Assembly: GCA_937935255.1 (NCBI GenBank) | Contig: CALGXT010000033.1 | Location: 1 to 42,092, forward strand | Direction: 5' to 3' | DNA length: 42,092 bases | DNA from: an uncultured bacterium | GTDB lineage: Bacteria; Verrucomicrobiota; Kiritimatiellia; PWTM01 | Part shown: piece by piece, positions 7,493-16,349 of the stretch | Position numbering within the stretch: position 1 is the stretch's first letter | Layout: each line of letters begins with the position of its first letter | The notes under the pieces: generated by a model | Seen by the model: only the letters and a program-made list of their open reading frames with translations | Told to the model about the DNA's origin: nothing | Databases searched by the model: none | Program-made: the position numbers and the translations under genes

Positions 7493-9072
7493 CGGACGGC
7501 CTCCTTTGCCGCGGGCAGCAACGGACGAAACACCGATCCCAGCCCGTCCGGACCGTCGGCGCTCAAAATGGAAACGATGCGCGGCGCGAGGCTTTGATAG
7601 AAGGTGAACCGCGCGAGATTCATCGCGCCGCCGAACGCGGCGGATTGTTCGGCGATCACGCCGGCCTGCGCCTCGTTATCGAGCCGGATCACCTGTTGTT
7701 CGGCCTCGGCGAGTTTCAAGCGCGCCTCCGCCTTGAAGCGGGCGGACTCGAGATTCAGCCGCGCCACTTCCAATTCGCGCTGCGCGGCGGTGACGCGCAC
7801 CGCCTGATCCTGCTCGGCGGAAATCACCGCCCGAATGCGCAGCGTCTCCGCTTCGACTTTCGCCTTGTTCTGCAACGCCAGCATTTCCTGGCGGGTCAGC
7901 TCGGCGCGGGATTTGGCCTGCTCGATCTGCTGCTCGAACTTCTTGGCGTCTTGCACCGCCACCTCGCGCTCGCGGATGATCGAGGCGATCTCGTCCGGCG
8001 GCTGGATGTTGCGGATCAGCACGGAACGGACGGCGACGCCCCAGGGCGCGCATTTCTCCCGCAGGTGCGCCTCCAGCCGGTCTTGAAAACGCTGGCGGGT
8101 CTCGCCGACGATGTAGTCAATGGCCGGATTCTTGCTGCCCTCGATGCGGCTGAATCCGCGGGCGCGCGGCAGGATCACTTTCTTGAGGATGTCCTCCATG
8201 TCGCCGACCCGGTGCGTCACGAGCGCGGCGCTCTCCGGGGCGATCGCGAACTCGATCGTGCCCTCGACGTTCACCGTGAAGCCGTCCAACGTCAGAAAGC
8301 TGATCGAATCCTCGCCGCTCATCTCGAAGCGCTGGCTTTGAAGACTGACCTCGACGACGTGATAGACGAAGGGGTTGAGGTAATGGGTGCCGGCCTCTTT
8401 CACCTCGGCCAGCACGCCCTTGAAGCGGCTCGGATCCGCGTCCTGTGCCTTTCCGGGAACCAGGAAGGTGTTGCGCAGCTCCGCCGGCAGATCGTTTTCC
8501 AGGGGATCGGCGCCGACCAGCGAGGTCACAACGCCGACGTGGCCGGGGCGGATGGCGATCGCGTCGAAAAGCTGCACCCGCTCGGCGTAAGGGTTGATGC
8601 GGTATTTGCCGGGCGTGAGCACCTCGGTCAATATCCCTTTCGTCCCCTCGCGCGCGAGAATCTCGCCCGGCGGCAGATTCGCGCCATAGAGACGGGTAAC
8701 CACGCCGAGTTTTCCGGGCGGTACGTCGGTGATTCGCTCCAGCCGCCAGCTCCACGTATAGGGATTCCGAAAATAGCGGCCCTCCGGAAGCACTTCCAAT
8801 TGAATGCCTTTGTAGCGCGGATCGGTCGCAATGATCTCGCCGGAGGGCAGCGGTTCGCCGGTCTTTCGAATCAAAACCGCGATCTGCCCGGCGCCCGGTT
8901 CAATACGGCAGGCGAACCAAATAAAGGCCGGCAAAAGGAGCAGAACCGCGAGTGCGATGACAAAAATCACCGCGCCCAGCGGAGCGGTCCGCGGCGGCGG
9001 AGGGCCGCTCGGACGCCGTCGCGCGCTATTCAGCGGCGGCGGAAAGGGGCTGTCGGGGTCCGTTCCGTTCAT
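7489..9072 (-). CDS. Membrane-anchored SPFH/band-7 protein with three N-terminal bead repeats (B)
   Basis: A 527-residue partner of the downstream SPFH protein. A Pro/Arg-rich cytoplasmic start is followed by one strongly hydrophobic helix (about 31-55). Three bead repeats follow at about 59-117, 118-175 and 176-240. Each carries a GVVT or AVLI strand, a PxGEI turn, KGI or KGV, and an xGxYxxNP or GTHYLNP strand; the third has an insertion. The SPFH domain covers about 245-370, ending with a VRSVLIRNIQPP segment, then comes a long Gln/Glu/Ala coiled coil (about 375-480). The ATG at 9072 was chosen because GGGAG stands 7 bp before it; a longer ATG at 9102 lacks this. Its role, perhaps membrane microdomain scaffold or protease regulator, is inferred only from family. 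Confidence 0.75.
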   Translation of the reverse strand: MNGTDPDSPFPPPLNSARRRPSGPPPPRTAPLGAVIFVIALAVLLLLPAFIWFACRIEPGAGQIAVLIRKTGEPLPSGEIIATDPRYKGIQLEVLPEGRYFRNPYTWSWRLERITDVPPGKLGVVTRLYGANLPPGEILAREGTKGILTEVLTPGKYRINPYAERVQLFDAIAIRPGHVGVVTSLVGADPLENDLPAELRNTFLVPGKAQDADPSRFKGVLAEVKEAGTHYLNPFVYHVVEVSLQSQRFEMSGEDSISFLTLDGFTVNVEGTIEFAIAPESAALVTHRVGDMEDILKKVILPRARGFSRIEGSKNPAIDYIVGETRQRFQDRLEAHLREKCAPWGVAVRSVLIRNIQPPDEIASIIREREVAVQDAKKFEQQIEQAKSRAELTRQEMLALQNKAKVEAETLRIRAVISAEQDQAVRVTAAQRELEVARLNLESARFKAEARLKLAEAEQQVIRLDNEAQAGVIAEQSAAFGGAMNLARFTFYQSLAPRIVSILSADGPDGLGSVFRPLLPAAKEAVR

Positions 9073-9250
9073 GCGCCATCTCCCATACCGCTTCGGTTCC
9101 ATTTGAGCGGGCTGGCGGTGAACATAGCCCGCAGGTCAAAGACCTCCAAGACAAATCACGAAGGCCCTTCGGACGCCGATTGGGTTGCAAGCTCGAAGCT
9201 CAAAGTCCGAAGTCCGAGCGGCGCGCCCAACGGCCCCGCCCCCGGCGAAC

Positions 9251-9332
9251 GGTAGGGCGCGCCCGTCCCGGCTTTGCCGGGCCGAGGCTGACGGCGGCCC
9301 GCCGCGCCGGAAAATATGGGGACAGAGAATAA
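9251..9332 (+). repeat. GGTAGGGCGCG ... GGGACAGAGAATAA repeat, copy 1
   Basis: GGTAGGGCGCG near 9251 is followed by CCCGGCTTTGCCGGG (a short hairpin), GGCGGCCCGCCGCGCCG and then GGGACAGAGAATAAG at 9318-9332. The same modules in the same order end the window at 42030-42090. These look like non-coding REP-like elements. Confidence 0.5.
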
Positions 9333-9424
9333 GAATTTTGCCTAACATGCTTTCTACCAGTGCAATACGGCGGAGTCCGGGACGAAGTTAGAGGCAAGAA
9401 AGAAAAAGAGGCGCGCTTCCGGCG

Positions 9425-9454
9425 GTGTATCACACTTCGCGAAGTGTGGTACAG
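9425..9454. repeat. Dispersed palindrome, copy 2
   Basis: GTGTATCACACTTCG is followed by CGAAGTGTGGTACAG. The inner 18 bp match copy 1 perfectly, and the arms differ at one internal base (a U-G pair in plus-strand RNA) and at the ends. It sits 160 bp after the zinc-finger gene stop. Confidence 0.8.
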
Positions 9455-9614
9455 TGCGCAAGTCCTGGCGGAAACACCCGGACACGCTCCAAATTGCCTG
9501 TCCCTAGTTCCCCAGTTCCCGCTATGCGCTGGGCCGAGGCAAGCCAGCTTGGCGGGGTCTTGCCGACCTGATCGAGAAGGGACAGGGAAAAAGAAGCCGC
9601 CCCAAAACCGCCGA

Positions 9615-10103
9615 TCAACGAAGCGAGGAACAGGCCGGACAGGGGCGCCGGCCGGTTCCATGGCAGGCGGTGCAAATGATGAGGGTCGTTTCTTCCGTGT
9701 AACCTTTCCCTCCGCAGAAGGGACACGGCATATCCCTTTCCGGACCGCCTGTTCGCGGCTTGTTTTCCGCCTTCAAATCCTTGCTCCCTGCCGTGGTTTC
9801 TCCACGGCCGCCGCTCAAGCGGGATTTATAGCGACCGGTGCCGCCGCAATGCCGGCAGGGAACACGAACGACGCCCATCACCCGGCCGGTACCGCCGCAG
9901 ACATCGCAGGCGACAAATCCTGTTCCGCCGCACGTCGCGCAGTCTCTCGCCGCCTTCGCGCCGCCAGAGCCTGACGGCGTCGAAACCCCGCCGCCTGAGT
10001 CGCCCGATTCCGAGGCCGACGGACCGCCGCGATAAATCTGCCAGCCAACGAAGGCCAGCGCAATCAAAGCGACCATCAGAATAAAATTCAGCGCTTTATT
10101 CAC
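9615..10103 (-). CDS. Membrane-anchored DnaJ-type zinc-finger (CxxCxGxG) protein
   Basis: A 162-residue protein with an N-terminal membrane helix (about 6-24), a Gly/Ser-rich spacer and six CxxC pairs at 55, 66, 83, 127, 144 and 155. Five are followed by GxG, as in CATCGGTG and CTACHGTG, which is the pattern of the DnaJ central zinc-finger domain. There is no J-domain and no DnaJ C-terminal substrate domain, so this is a zinc-ribbon-only protein. It may bind unfolded protein or act as a redox or assembly factor at the membrane; that is inference. The GTG start overlaps the purB TGA (GTGA), so translation is coupled to purB. I do not know a named family for it. Confidence 0.7.
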   Translation of the reverse strand: MNKALNFILMVALIALAFVGWQIYRGGPSASESGDSGGGVSTPSGSGGAKAARDCATCGGTGFVACDVCGGTGRVMGVVRVPCRHCGGTGRYKSRLSGGRGETTAGSKDLKAENKPRTGGPERDMPCPFCGGKGYTEETTLIICTACHGTGRRPCPACSSLR

Positions 10104-11392
10104 AGGCCCACGGCGCGGAACGTGCGATCCACGTCCCGATAATGCCGCCCCTCATCGAACAGGTCATCCAACTCGCGGCCATTGAGCGCGGCGGCGACTT
10201 CGGCGTCCGCCGCCAGAAGCGCCCGGAAGTCTTCCTCGCCTTCCCAGGCGCGAAGCGCATTGCGCTGTACGATCCGATAAGCGTCTTCCCGCGAAAAGCC
10301 TTTCTCCGTCAATCGCAAAAGCACCTGCTGCGAATGGATCAAGCCCCGCGTCAGATCGAGATTTTGCCGCATGCGTTCCGGGTGGACGCGCAAACCGCGC
10401 ACGAGCGCCTCGAGTTTGGAGAGCATATAATCCAGCGCGATGGTCGCGTCCGGCAAAAGCACCCGCTCGGCCGAGGAATGCGAAATGTCGCGCTCGTGCC
10501 AGAGCGCCACGTTTTCCATCGCGGCCACGGCGTAACCCCGCAAGAGTCGAGCCATACCGCAAAGGCGCTCCCCGATGATGGGATTCTTTTTGTGGGGCAT
10601 GGCGGAGGATCCCTTCTGGCCCTTGCCGAAGAATTCCTCCACCTCGCGCACCTCCGTACGCTGAAGATGCCGGAACTCCTGCGCCCAGCGCTCAACAGAC
10701 GATCCGACCAGCGCCAGCGCGGCGACATATTCGGCGTGGCGATCCCGCTGCAAAATCTGCGTCGAAATCGCCGCGGGGCGAAGTTTGAGTTTGGCGCAAA
10801 CGTACTTCTCGACGCGCGGATCGAGGTGCGCGTGCGTCCCCACCGCGCCGGAAAGCTGGCCGACCCGGACGATTTCCCGCGCCGCCTCCAGCCGGCGCAC
10901 CGCCCGGCCGAACTCGTCGTACATCAGCGCCATTTTCAGGCCGAAGGTGATCGGCTCGGCATGAATTCCGTGGGTGCGCCCGATCATCGGCGTGCGTTTG
11001 TATCGGCGCGCGAGCGCTGCGGCGGCTTTGCGCACCGCTTTCGCGTCGGCGATCAACAAGTCCGCGGCTTGAACCATTTGCACCGCCAGCGCGGTGTCCA
11101 GCACGTCCGAACTGGTCATTCCTTTGTGGATGAAACGCGCCGAAGGCCCCACATGTTCCGCGACATTGGTCAGGAACGCGATGACGTCGTGATTGGTTTC
11201 TTTTTCGATCTCTTCGATGCGGGCGACATTGAAGTCCGCTTTGTCCTGGATGTTTTTGAGATCGGATTGGGGAATCTCCCCCAGGCGGTGCATCGCCTCG
11301 CACGCGAGCACCTCAATGCGGAGCCAGATGCGGAACTTGTTCTCTTCGGACCATATAGCGCCCATCTCCGGGCGGGTATAACGCGGAATCAT
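10100..11392 (-). CDS. purB: Adenylosuccinate lyase PurB
   Basis: A 430-residue member of the fumarase/aspartase superfamily. It splits SAICAR to AICAR plus fumarate and adenylosuccinate to AMP plus fumarate, two steps of purine synthesis. GMTSSDVLDTA (91-101) and GRTHG (138-142, with the active-site His) are visible, and GSSAMPHKKNP at 261-271 is the family signature loop with the catalytic Ser. Length is normal for the short bacterial form. It follows the Pro/Ser-rich exported protein by 58 bp and overlaps the zinc-finger gene by 4 bp, making a minus-strand operon. Confidence 0.95.
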   Translation of the reverse strand: MIPRYTRPEMGAIWSEENKFRIWLRIEVLACEAMHRLGEIPQSDLKNIQDKADFNVARIEEIEKETNHDVIAFLTNVAEHVGPSARFIHKGMTSSDVLDTALAVQMVQAADLLIADAKAVRKAAAALARRYKRTPMIGRTHGIHAEPITFGLKMALMYDEFGRAVRRLEAAREIVRVGQLSGAVGTHAHLDPRVEKYVCAKLKLRPAAISTQILQRDRHAEYVAALALVGSSVERWAQEFRHLQRTEVREVEEFFGKGQKGSSAMPHKKNPIIGERLCGMARLLRGYAVAAMENVALWHERDISHSSAERVLLPDATIALDYMLSKLEALVRGLRVHPERMRQNLDLTRGLIHSQQVLLRLTEKGFSREDAYRIVQRNALRAWEGEEDFRALLAADAEVAAALNGRELDDLFDEGRHYRDVDRTFRAVGL

Positions 11393-11450
11393 GGCCGTCG
11401 CAGCTCCCGACGAAAGGTCCGATGGCGGGCCCTCTCGTTCGCCGCCGTTC

Positions 11451-12770
11451 TTACCAACGCGTACGCGGTTCCGTCAAGGCGCGACCCGAGGGGTCGAACG
11501 GTTTCAGCGGATCGTACGCGGAAGAACCCCATGGACGGTAGGAAGGCGAAAACGACGGCGATGATGATGGCGACGACGACGAGCCCGGCGTTCCCGTGGA
11601 GGCGTCCCGATACGAAAACGACGGCTCGCTCGCGGCCAAGGATGGGAAACTATCCGATGAGGATGTACGAAACCCGGAGGAGAAAATATCGCCGCGCCGA
11701 CCGTAATTATCCGGCGAGCCGATCAGCAGCGGGCGCTCCGGCGCCGGCGCGCTCGGCGCCGCGATCGGCTTCATGTTTTCCAACGGAGAACGCAAAGCGC
11801 CGGTGGCCCATCGAGACACGCCATCGCCCGGCGCGGAAGGCGAATCACCGACCGCTCCCGACCCGACAGACGGTACGAGGCTTTCCATCCGATGCGCCGC
11901 CCGAAGTTCTTCGAAGTCCCGTTGCGCATTCGACGGCGGCGTTTCAGTCCGCGCGGAACCCATATTCGGATCAACGCCGTATCCTCTGCCGCCCGACGCG
12001 GCATTCGATTCCGACGACGCACCGCCGCCGCGATCCGCTGCGGAAGTTGCGGCCGGCAAAGGAGGCAATGCCGGTGCATTCACGCTCGGCGTCAATTGAA
12101 TGTTGTAGCGCGCCGTGTCCGCAACGCGCCAATCGGCGCGGCTTTCCGGCATCGAACTCGAAGGATACATGATCGGGGGCGGGGGACGATAAATCGGCTC
12201 CTCTACCTCGCTTGCTTCCTCCGTTTCCTCTTCGTTCTCGGGCGCCTTGACGGATTTTCCCGCGGTCCGCGGCGCGCGATTCGGCCCCATGGCGCCCCGT
12301 ATTTCATCCGCCAGCCACCCCCAGTCGGTTTTGACGACGGCGTTGGCGCCGGTGAGCGTCACCCCCAACAGATCGGCCACCGGTGTGATAACCCAGAGAT
12401 CGCTTTTTTCCGACTCCTCCTTGTCTTCCGGCCGTTTCAAACGAACGGCAGGCGCCGACAAGGGCCGCCAGCCGGTTACCGATATTTCCCCCAAAGGCCT
12501 TGGTTCGTCTTCCGACGGCCGCGGCGCGGCAGGAGTTTTCTCCGTTTCCGGCAATTTTTGAACTTCCCCCGGTTCGTGAAGGCGGACCACCGCATCGTAT
12601 CGGCGCCGCACCCGCCGCAGGGGGGGGGCGGCGGGGACCGCGGGCGCGTCTTCCGCCGGCGCCAGTGCGACCAGCGACAACACCCCCAGCGCCGCGCCGA
12701 AGGCCCAACGTCCGACGGCGATGCGGCGTCCGGCTTCATCGGCGGCAGAATTTCTGCGGGGTAGTTTCAT
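11451..12770 (-). CDS. Pro/Ser-rich exported protein of unknown function
   Basis: A 439-residue protein that I do not recognise. A basic N-terminus and a hydrophobic stretch (WAFGAALGVLSLVALAPA, about 20-37) look like a signal peptide. A more ordered part follows (roughly 90-165, with a SDLWVITPVADLLGVTLTG segment), then a Glu-rich patch. A long low-complexity tail of Pro, Ser, Gly and Ala runs to the end. Such tails suit periplasmic or wall-spanning linkers. The ATG at 12770 is preferred to a TTG at 12809. It is divergent from mnmE and first in the operon with purB. Confidence 0.6.
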   Translation of the reverse strand: MKLPRRNSAADEAGRRIAVGRWAFGAALGVLSLVALAPAEDAPAVPAAPPLRRVRRRYDAVVRLHEPGEVQKLPETEKTPAAPRPSEDEPRPLGEISVTGWRPLSAPAVRLKRPEDKEESEKSDLWVITPVADLLGVTLTGANAVVKTDWGWLADEIRGAMGPNRAPRTAGKSVKAPENEEETEEASEVEEPIYRPPPPIMYPSSSMPESRADWRVADTARYNIQLTPSVNAPALPPLPAATSAADRGGGASSESNAASGGRGYGVDPNMGSARTETPPSNAQRDFEELRAAHRMESLVPSVGSGAVGDSPSAPGDGVSRWATGALRSPLENMKPIAAPSAPAPERPLLIGSPDNYGRRGDIFSSGFRTSSSDSFPSLAASEPSFSYRDASTGTPGSSSSPSSSPSFSPSYRPWGSSAYDPLKPFDPSGRALTEPRTRW

Positions 12771-12910
12771 CGCGTTCGATATTTTCACACGATACGCTCT
12801 CGAGTACAATTACTAAGACTTGAGTCCGCGTTTTGCGCTCAATATGCGGCGGCTCGATTTTCGGTAATTCGGCGCGCCGCCGTTCGAATCGAATGAATCG
12901 CGCGATACCC

Positions 12911-14266
12911 ATGCAGTCCGACACCATCGCCGCGTTGGCCACGGCGCCCGGCGAAGCCGGAATCGCCATTGTCCGTATTTCGGGACCGAATACGCTGGCG
13001 ATCGCCGATCGGGTGATTGTCTGCCGTCCGCCTCGGCCGTCGGCGCGGGCTTCCCACCATGCGTTTCTGGCGCATATTCGAGGCGAAAGCGGACGCTTCT
13101 TGGACCGAGCGCTGATCCTCCCTATGCGCGCGCCTCGATCTTACACCGGCGAAGATGTCGTCGAAGTTCAATGTCATGGCGGCCGTATGGCGTGCCGGCA
13201 AATTCTGGCGGCCGTTTGCGCAGCCGGAGCGCGCGTCGCCGAACCGGGCGAGTTCACGCGCCGCGCATTCCTAAACGGACGCATAGACTTGTTGCAGGCC
13301 GAAGCCGTTCTGGATCTTATTCGCGCTCAATCGGATAGGGCCGCCCGCATGGCGCTGGAACAATTGGAAGGGCGTCTGACCGATCGGGTCAATAGCCTCT
13401 ATCGCGAGACCATGGCCGCGGCGGCGGCTATTGAGTCGGCGATTGATTTCATTGAAGAAATTAGCAGTGAAGAAGTTGCAAATGAGGCGCTTCCTCACAT
13501 CAGGAGGGCTGTTGATGAGGCCTCGAGTCTTCTTTCAACGTCGAACGGCGGACGAATTTTGCGCGAAGGCCTCCGAGTCGCCATCCTCGGACCTCCCAAT
13601 GCCGGCAAATCCACGCTTTTCAACGCCCTTCTTGGGTATGAAAGGGCGATTGTCACGCCCCATCCCGGAACGACGCGCGACACCATCGAAGAGTCTATGG
13701 TTATCAATGGGATCCCAATTCGCCTGACGGATACTGCGGGTATTCGAGAAACGACCTGTGAAATCGAATCCCTGGGTGTTGATCGCTCAAAAATGGAATT
13801 AAATAAGTCAGATGTCATTGTTTATGTTGTAGATGCAAATATTGGAATTTCATCGTCCGATCAACAGTTAATCGAGCAAGCCCATGGGGCAAAAGTCCTG
13901 ATCGTATATAACAAATCGGACACTTGCGGTTTCGAAAAGAAGCACCACCAACACGGCATCGCCGCTTCCGCGCTAATGCTGAAGGGGATGGACGAAATTA
14001 AATCTGCGATATCGGCGATCTTCGCCGCCGCCGGAGAGCAGGAATCCGACGTATTTGTGTCCGAGCGCCACACACAGCAACTGAGGAAGGCGATCAGTGA
14101 ACTGAAATCTGCAGAAAAACTATTGAATGGCCGAATGGGTGACCGCTTACCCCTGGCGGCCCTGCATATCAAATCCGCCGCCCTGGCTATTGGGGAAATC
14201 ACCGGACAAGAGTACCAATCTGACTTATTGGATTCTATCTTCAGCCGCTTTTGTGTCGGAAAATGA
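12911..14266 (+). CDS. mnmE: tRNA modification GTPase MnmE
   Basis: A 451-residue GTPase that works with MnmG to install the cmnm5/nm5 group on U34 of certain tRNAs. The N-terminal folate-binding domain begins [20 protein letters not shown] and includes [12 protein letters not shown]. The G domain shows G1 GPPNAGKST (227-235), G3 DTAG (274-277) and G4 NKSD (334-337). The protein ends FCVGK (447-451), the conserved C-terminal Cys motif needed for modification. An alternative ATG lies at 12893; neither has a strong ribosome-binding site. Its TGA overlaps the mnmG ATG. From about 13440 onward base composition is visibly less GC-rich than in the first third. Confidence 0.95.
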   Translation: MQSDTIAALATAPGEAGIAIVRISGPNTLAIADRVIVCRPPRPSARASHHAFLAHIRGESGRFLDRALILPMRAPRSYTGEDVVEVQCHGGRMACRQILAAVCAAGARVAEPGEFTRRAFLNGRIDLLQAEAVLDLIRAQSDRAARMALEQLEGRLTDRVNSLYRETMAAAAAIESAIDFIEEISSEEVANEALPHIRRAVDEASSLLSTSNGGRILREGLRVAILGPPNAGKSTLFNALLGYERAIVTPHPGTTRDTIEESMVINGIPIRLTDTAGIRETTCEIESLGVDRSKMELNKSDVIVYVVDANIGISSSDQQLIEQAHGAKVLIVYNKSDTCGFEKKHHQHGIAASALMLKGMDEIKSAISAIFAAAGEQESDVFVSERHTQQLRKAISELKSAEKLLNGRMGDRLPLAALHIKSAALAIGEITGQEYQSDLLDSIFSRFCVGK

Positions 14267-16155
14267 AATTATTCGATGTTGTTGTAATTGGCGCCGGACA
14301 TGCGGGCTGCGAAGCGGCGCTGGCGTCCGCGAGACTGGGCGCTCGGACGCTCCTGGTCACGCTTGACTCTGAAAAAGTCGCCCGCATGTCCTGCAACCCA
14401 TCTGTCGGAGGATTGGCGAAATCCCATATAGTCAGCGAAATAGACGCACTCGGCGGTGAGATTGGAGTCAATACGGATTTTACATCCATTCATTTCAAAA
14501 CCTTGAACACAAGAAAGGGCCCCGCTGTTCGCGCGATACGCGCCCAGTGCGACAAAGAAGAATATCCCCGACGAATGCTGAAAACCCTCCTGCGCACCAA
14601 AAACCTCACATTGTTGGAGGACGAGGCGATTTCAATAGAAAGAAGGCCGAATTCATCATTGAATGTGAGGTTGAAAAAGGGAGGCGCTATCGAAACGGCC
14701 TGTTCCGTCGTTTGCGGCGGAACTTACATGAACGGGCGTATTTTTGTTGGAAAAGAATCGCAGAGCAAAGGGCGATTCGACGACCCATCAGCCGACAGCC
14801 TTTCCGAATCGCTCAAAGCGCTCGGCCTTCGGTGGGGCCGGCTAAAAACGGGCACGCCGCCCAGGCTGCACCGGGAAAGCCTGGATTATGGCTCAATGAC
14901 CATACAGCATGGTGAAGATCCGCCACCGTTTTTCTCTTGGAATCTACGGAGAAAAACATTGTTCCACGTGGAACCAGAAAAGGATTCGGAACGGGGATTC
15001 GCAAAGTTGTTCCACGCGGAACCCTCGTTCTCAGAAATTCCAGCTTGGCCGCCGGGAGTTGGTCAAGTTCCTTGTTTCGTCACCAAAACCACAGCGAAGA
15101 CACATGAAATTATTACGAAAAACTTGAGCAATAGCGCTCTTTATGGCGGTTTGATATCCGGAACCGGTGTCCGGTACTGCCCCTCTATCGAGGACAAGGT
15201 GGTCAAGTTCCCGGGCAGGGAATCTCATCACGTATTTATAGAACCGGAGGGACGGAACAATATTCGTATCTATCCTAACGGCACATCCAACTCGCTTCCA
15301 GAGGATGTTCAGGTTGAGATGATACGATCCATTCCGGGGTTGGAGCATGCTGTATTTATACGTCCTGGATATGCCATCGAATATGATTTTTTCGATCCTA
15401 CGGACCTCTTTCACACATTGGAGTCGAAATCCATCCCCGGTCTCTATCTGGCCGGCCAGGTCAACGGAACAACAGGGTATGAGGAGGCGGCGGCACAAGG
15501 TTTTATTGCCGGCGTCAATGCGGCAAGAAAGGCATTGGGGAGAGCGGCTTTCGTGCTTCGAAGAGATGAAGCCTATATCGGTGTTCTAATAGATGATCTG
15601 GTATTGCGCGGGGTTGACGAACCCTATCGTATGTTCACTTCGCGCGCGGAGAATCGCCTAAGCCTCCGACAGGACAACGCGGTGTTTCGACTGACGGAAA
15701 AGGCGGAAGAATTGGGGATAGTGCCCCGCGAAGACATTGCATTCAGAAAAAAATGGAAAACATTCATTGAATCCGAAGTTCGTCGAATAAATACAAGTTT
15801 TTCTGGTGGAATAAGTTTGGCTTCAATCATGATTTCGGAAGGTCTATCCTATAACGACGTTTCAAAGGGGAGCGGCGCTCCAAATTTTATTGCGGATCAA
15901 ATAGAAACGGATATCAAGTACCAAGGCTATGTGGAAATAGAACGACGAAACAGTCAGCGCCAAACCGACCTCGAATCTGTTCACTTGCCCGCAGACCTTG
16001 ATTACCAGGTGATTTCTTCTCTGAAAACCGAAGCCCGACAAAAACTATCCAGGATCCGTCCTCGAACGTTGGGCCAGGCCGCGCGCATCCCCGGAGTCAG
16101 TCCCAGCGATATTTCGCTGCTAATCGTGTGGTTGCGTTCGCGCGGCCAAGTTTGA
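14263..16155 (+). CDS. mnmG: tRNA modification enzyme MnmG (GidA) with parS-bearing insertion
   Basis: A 630-residue FAD protein, partner of MnmE in U34 modification. It shows the FAD loop [10 protein letters not shown] (10-19), [14 protein letters not shown]-like [25 protein letters not shown] and [16 protein letters not shown]. Compared with E. coli MnmG as I remember it, about 30 extra residues occur between [11 protein letters not shown] and QVPCF (residues 227-267). This insertion contains the repeated LFHVEP / LFHAEP, which encode two parS-like sites at DNA level. The ATG overlaps the mnmE stop (ATGA). Its GC content is lower than its neighbours. The usual followers rsmG, parA and parB are not here. 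Confidence 0.95.
   Translation: MKLFDVVVIGAGHAGCEAALASARLGARTLLVTLDSEKVARMSCNPSVGGLAKSHIVSEIDALGGEIGVNTDFTSIHFKTLNTRKGPAVRAIRAQCDKEEYPRRMLKTLLRTKNLTLLEDEAISIERRPNSSLNVRLKKGGAIETACSVVCGGTYMNGRIFVGKESQSKGRFDDPSADSLSESLKALGLRWGRLKTGTPPRLHRESLDYGSMTIQHGEDPPPFFSWNLRRKTLFHVEPEKDSERGFAKLFHAEPSFSEIPAWPPGVGQVPCFVTKTTAKTHEIITKNLSNSALYGGLISGTGVRYCPSIEDKVVKFPGRESHHVFIEPEGRNNIRIYPNGTSNSLPEDVQVEMIRSIPGLEHAVFIRPGYAIEYDFFDPTDLFHTLESKSIPGLYLAGQVNGTTGYEEAAAQGFIAGVNAARKALGRAAFVLRRDEAYIGVLIDDLVLRGVDEPYRMFTSRAENRLSLRQDNAVFRLTEKAEELGIVPREDIAFRKKWKTFIESEVRRINTSFSGGISLASIMISEGLSYNDVSKGSGAPNFIADQIETDIKYQGYVEIERRNSQRQTDLESVHLPADLDYQVISSLKTEARQKLSRIRPRTLGQAARIPGVSPSDISLLIVWLRSRGQV
14960..14975. promoter_or_regulatory. 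parS centromere site 1 (within mnmG)
   Basis: TGTTCCACGTGGAACC matches the 16-bp ParB-binding parS consensus (TGTTNCACGTGNAACA type) at all but the last base. Its inner 14 bp, GTTCCACGTGGAAC, are a perfect palindrome. parS sites cluster near replication origins, as here about 5 kb from dnaA. Confidence 0.85.
15008..15023. promoter_or_regulatory. parS-like site 2 (within mnmG)
   Basis: TGTTCCACGCGGAACC differs from site 1 by one base (T to C in the centre). Its centre is 48 bp from that of site 1, exactly 16 codons, in the same reading frame and inside the same MnmG insertion. Confidence 0.65.
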
Positions 16156-16349
16156 TTTCAGCCGAGCGAGACGCCGCGCCGTCCGAACCCAACAGTTCAA
16201 GGCGCTCAAGTCCGGCGCGCCCCTGTGATGACTTCTGATTCTCATCGCCGGGCTTTCTTGCCGAGAGCCCCTCGGCGAGCGCAATACTTGACGGCCTTGA
16301 TTCCAAGGCATAATTTGGAGCCGGATTCGCGGGATTTGGGTTTTCACAC
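16156..16349. other. Short intergenic region, nothing recognised
   Basis: I see no gene, terminator with a T-tract or clear promoter in these 194 bp between mnmG and the REC protein. Confidence 0.4.

Larger units (their letters stand above)
9073..9614. other. Repeat-filled intergenic region
   Basis: No gene is supported here. The region holds a GGTAGGGCGCG element with a GGGACAGAGAATAAG tag (9251-9332) and copy 2 of the palindrome (9425-9454). The many overlapping frames are repeat translations or shadows. Confidence 0.5.

Noticed and set aside
10142-12172. 676-codon plus-strand open frame
   Set aside because: It is antisense to purB and part of the exported protein and shows no recognisable domain.
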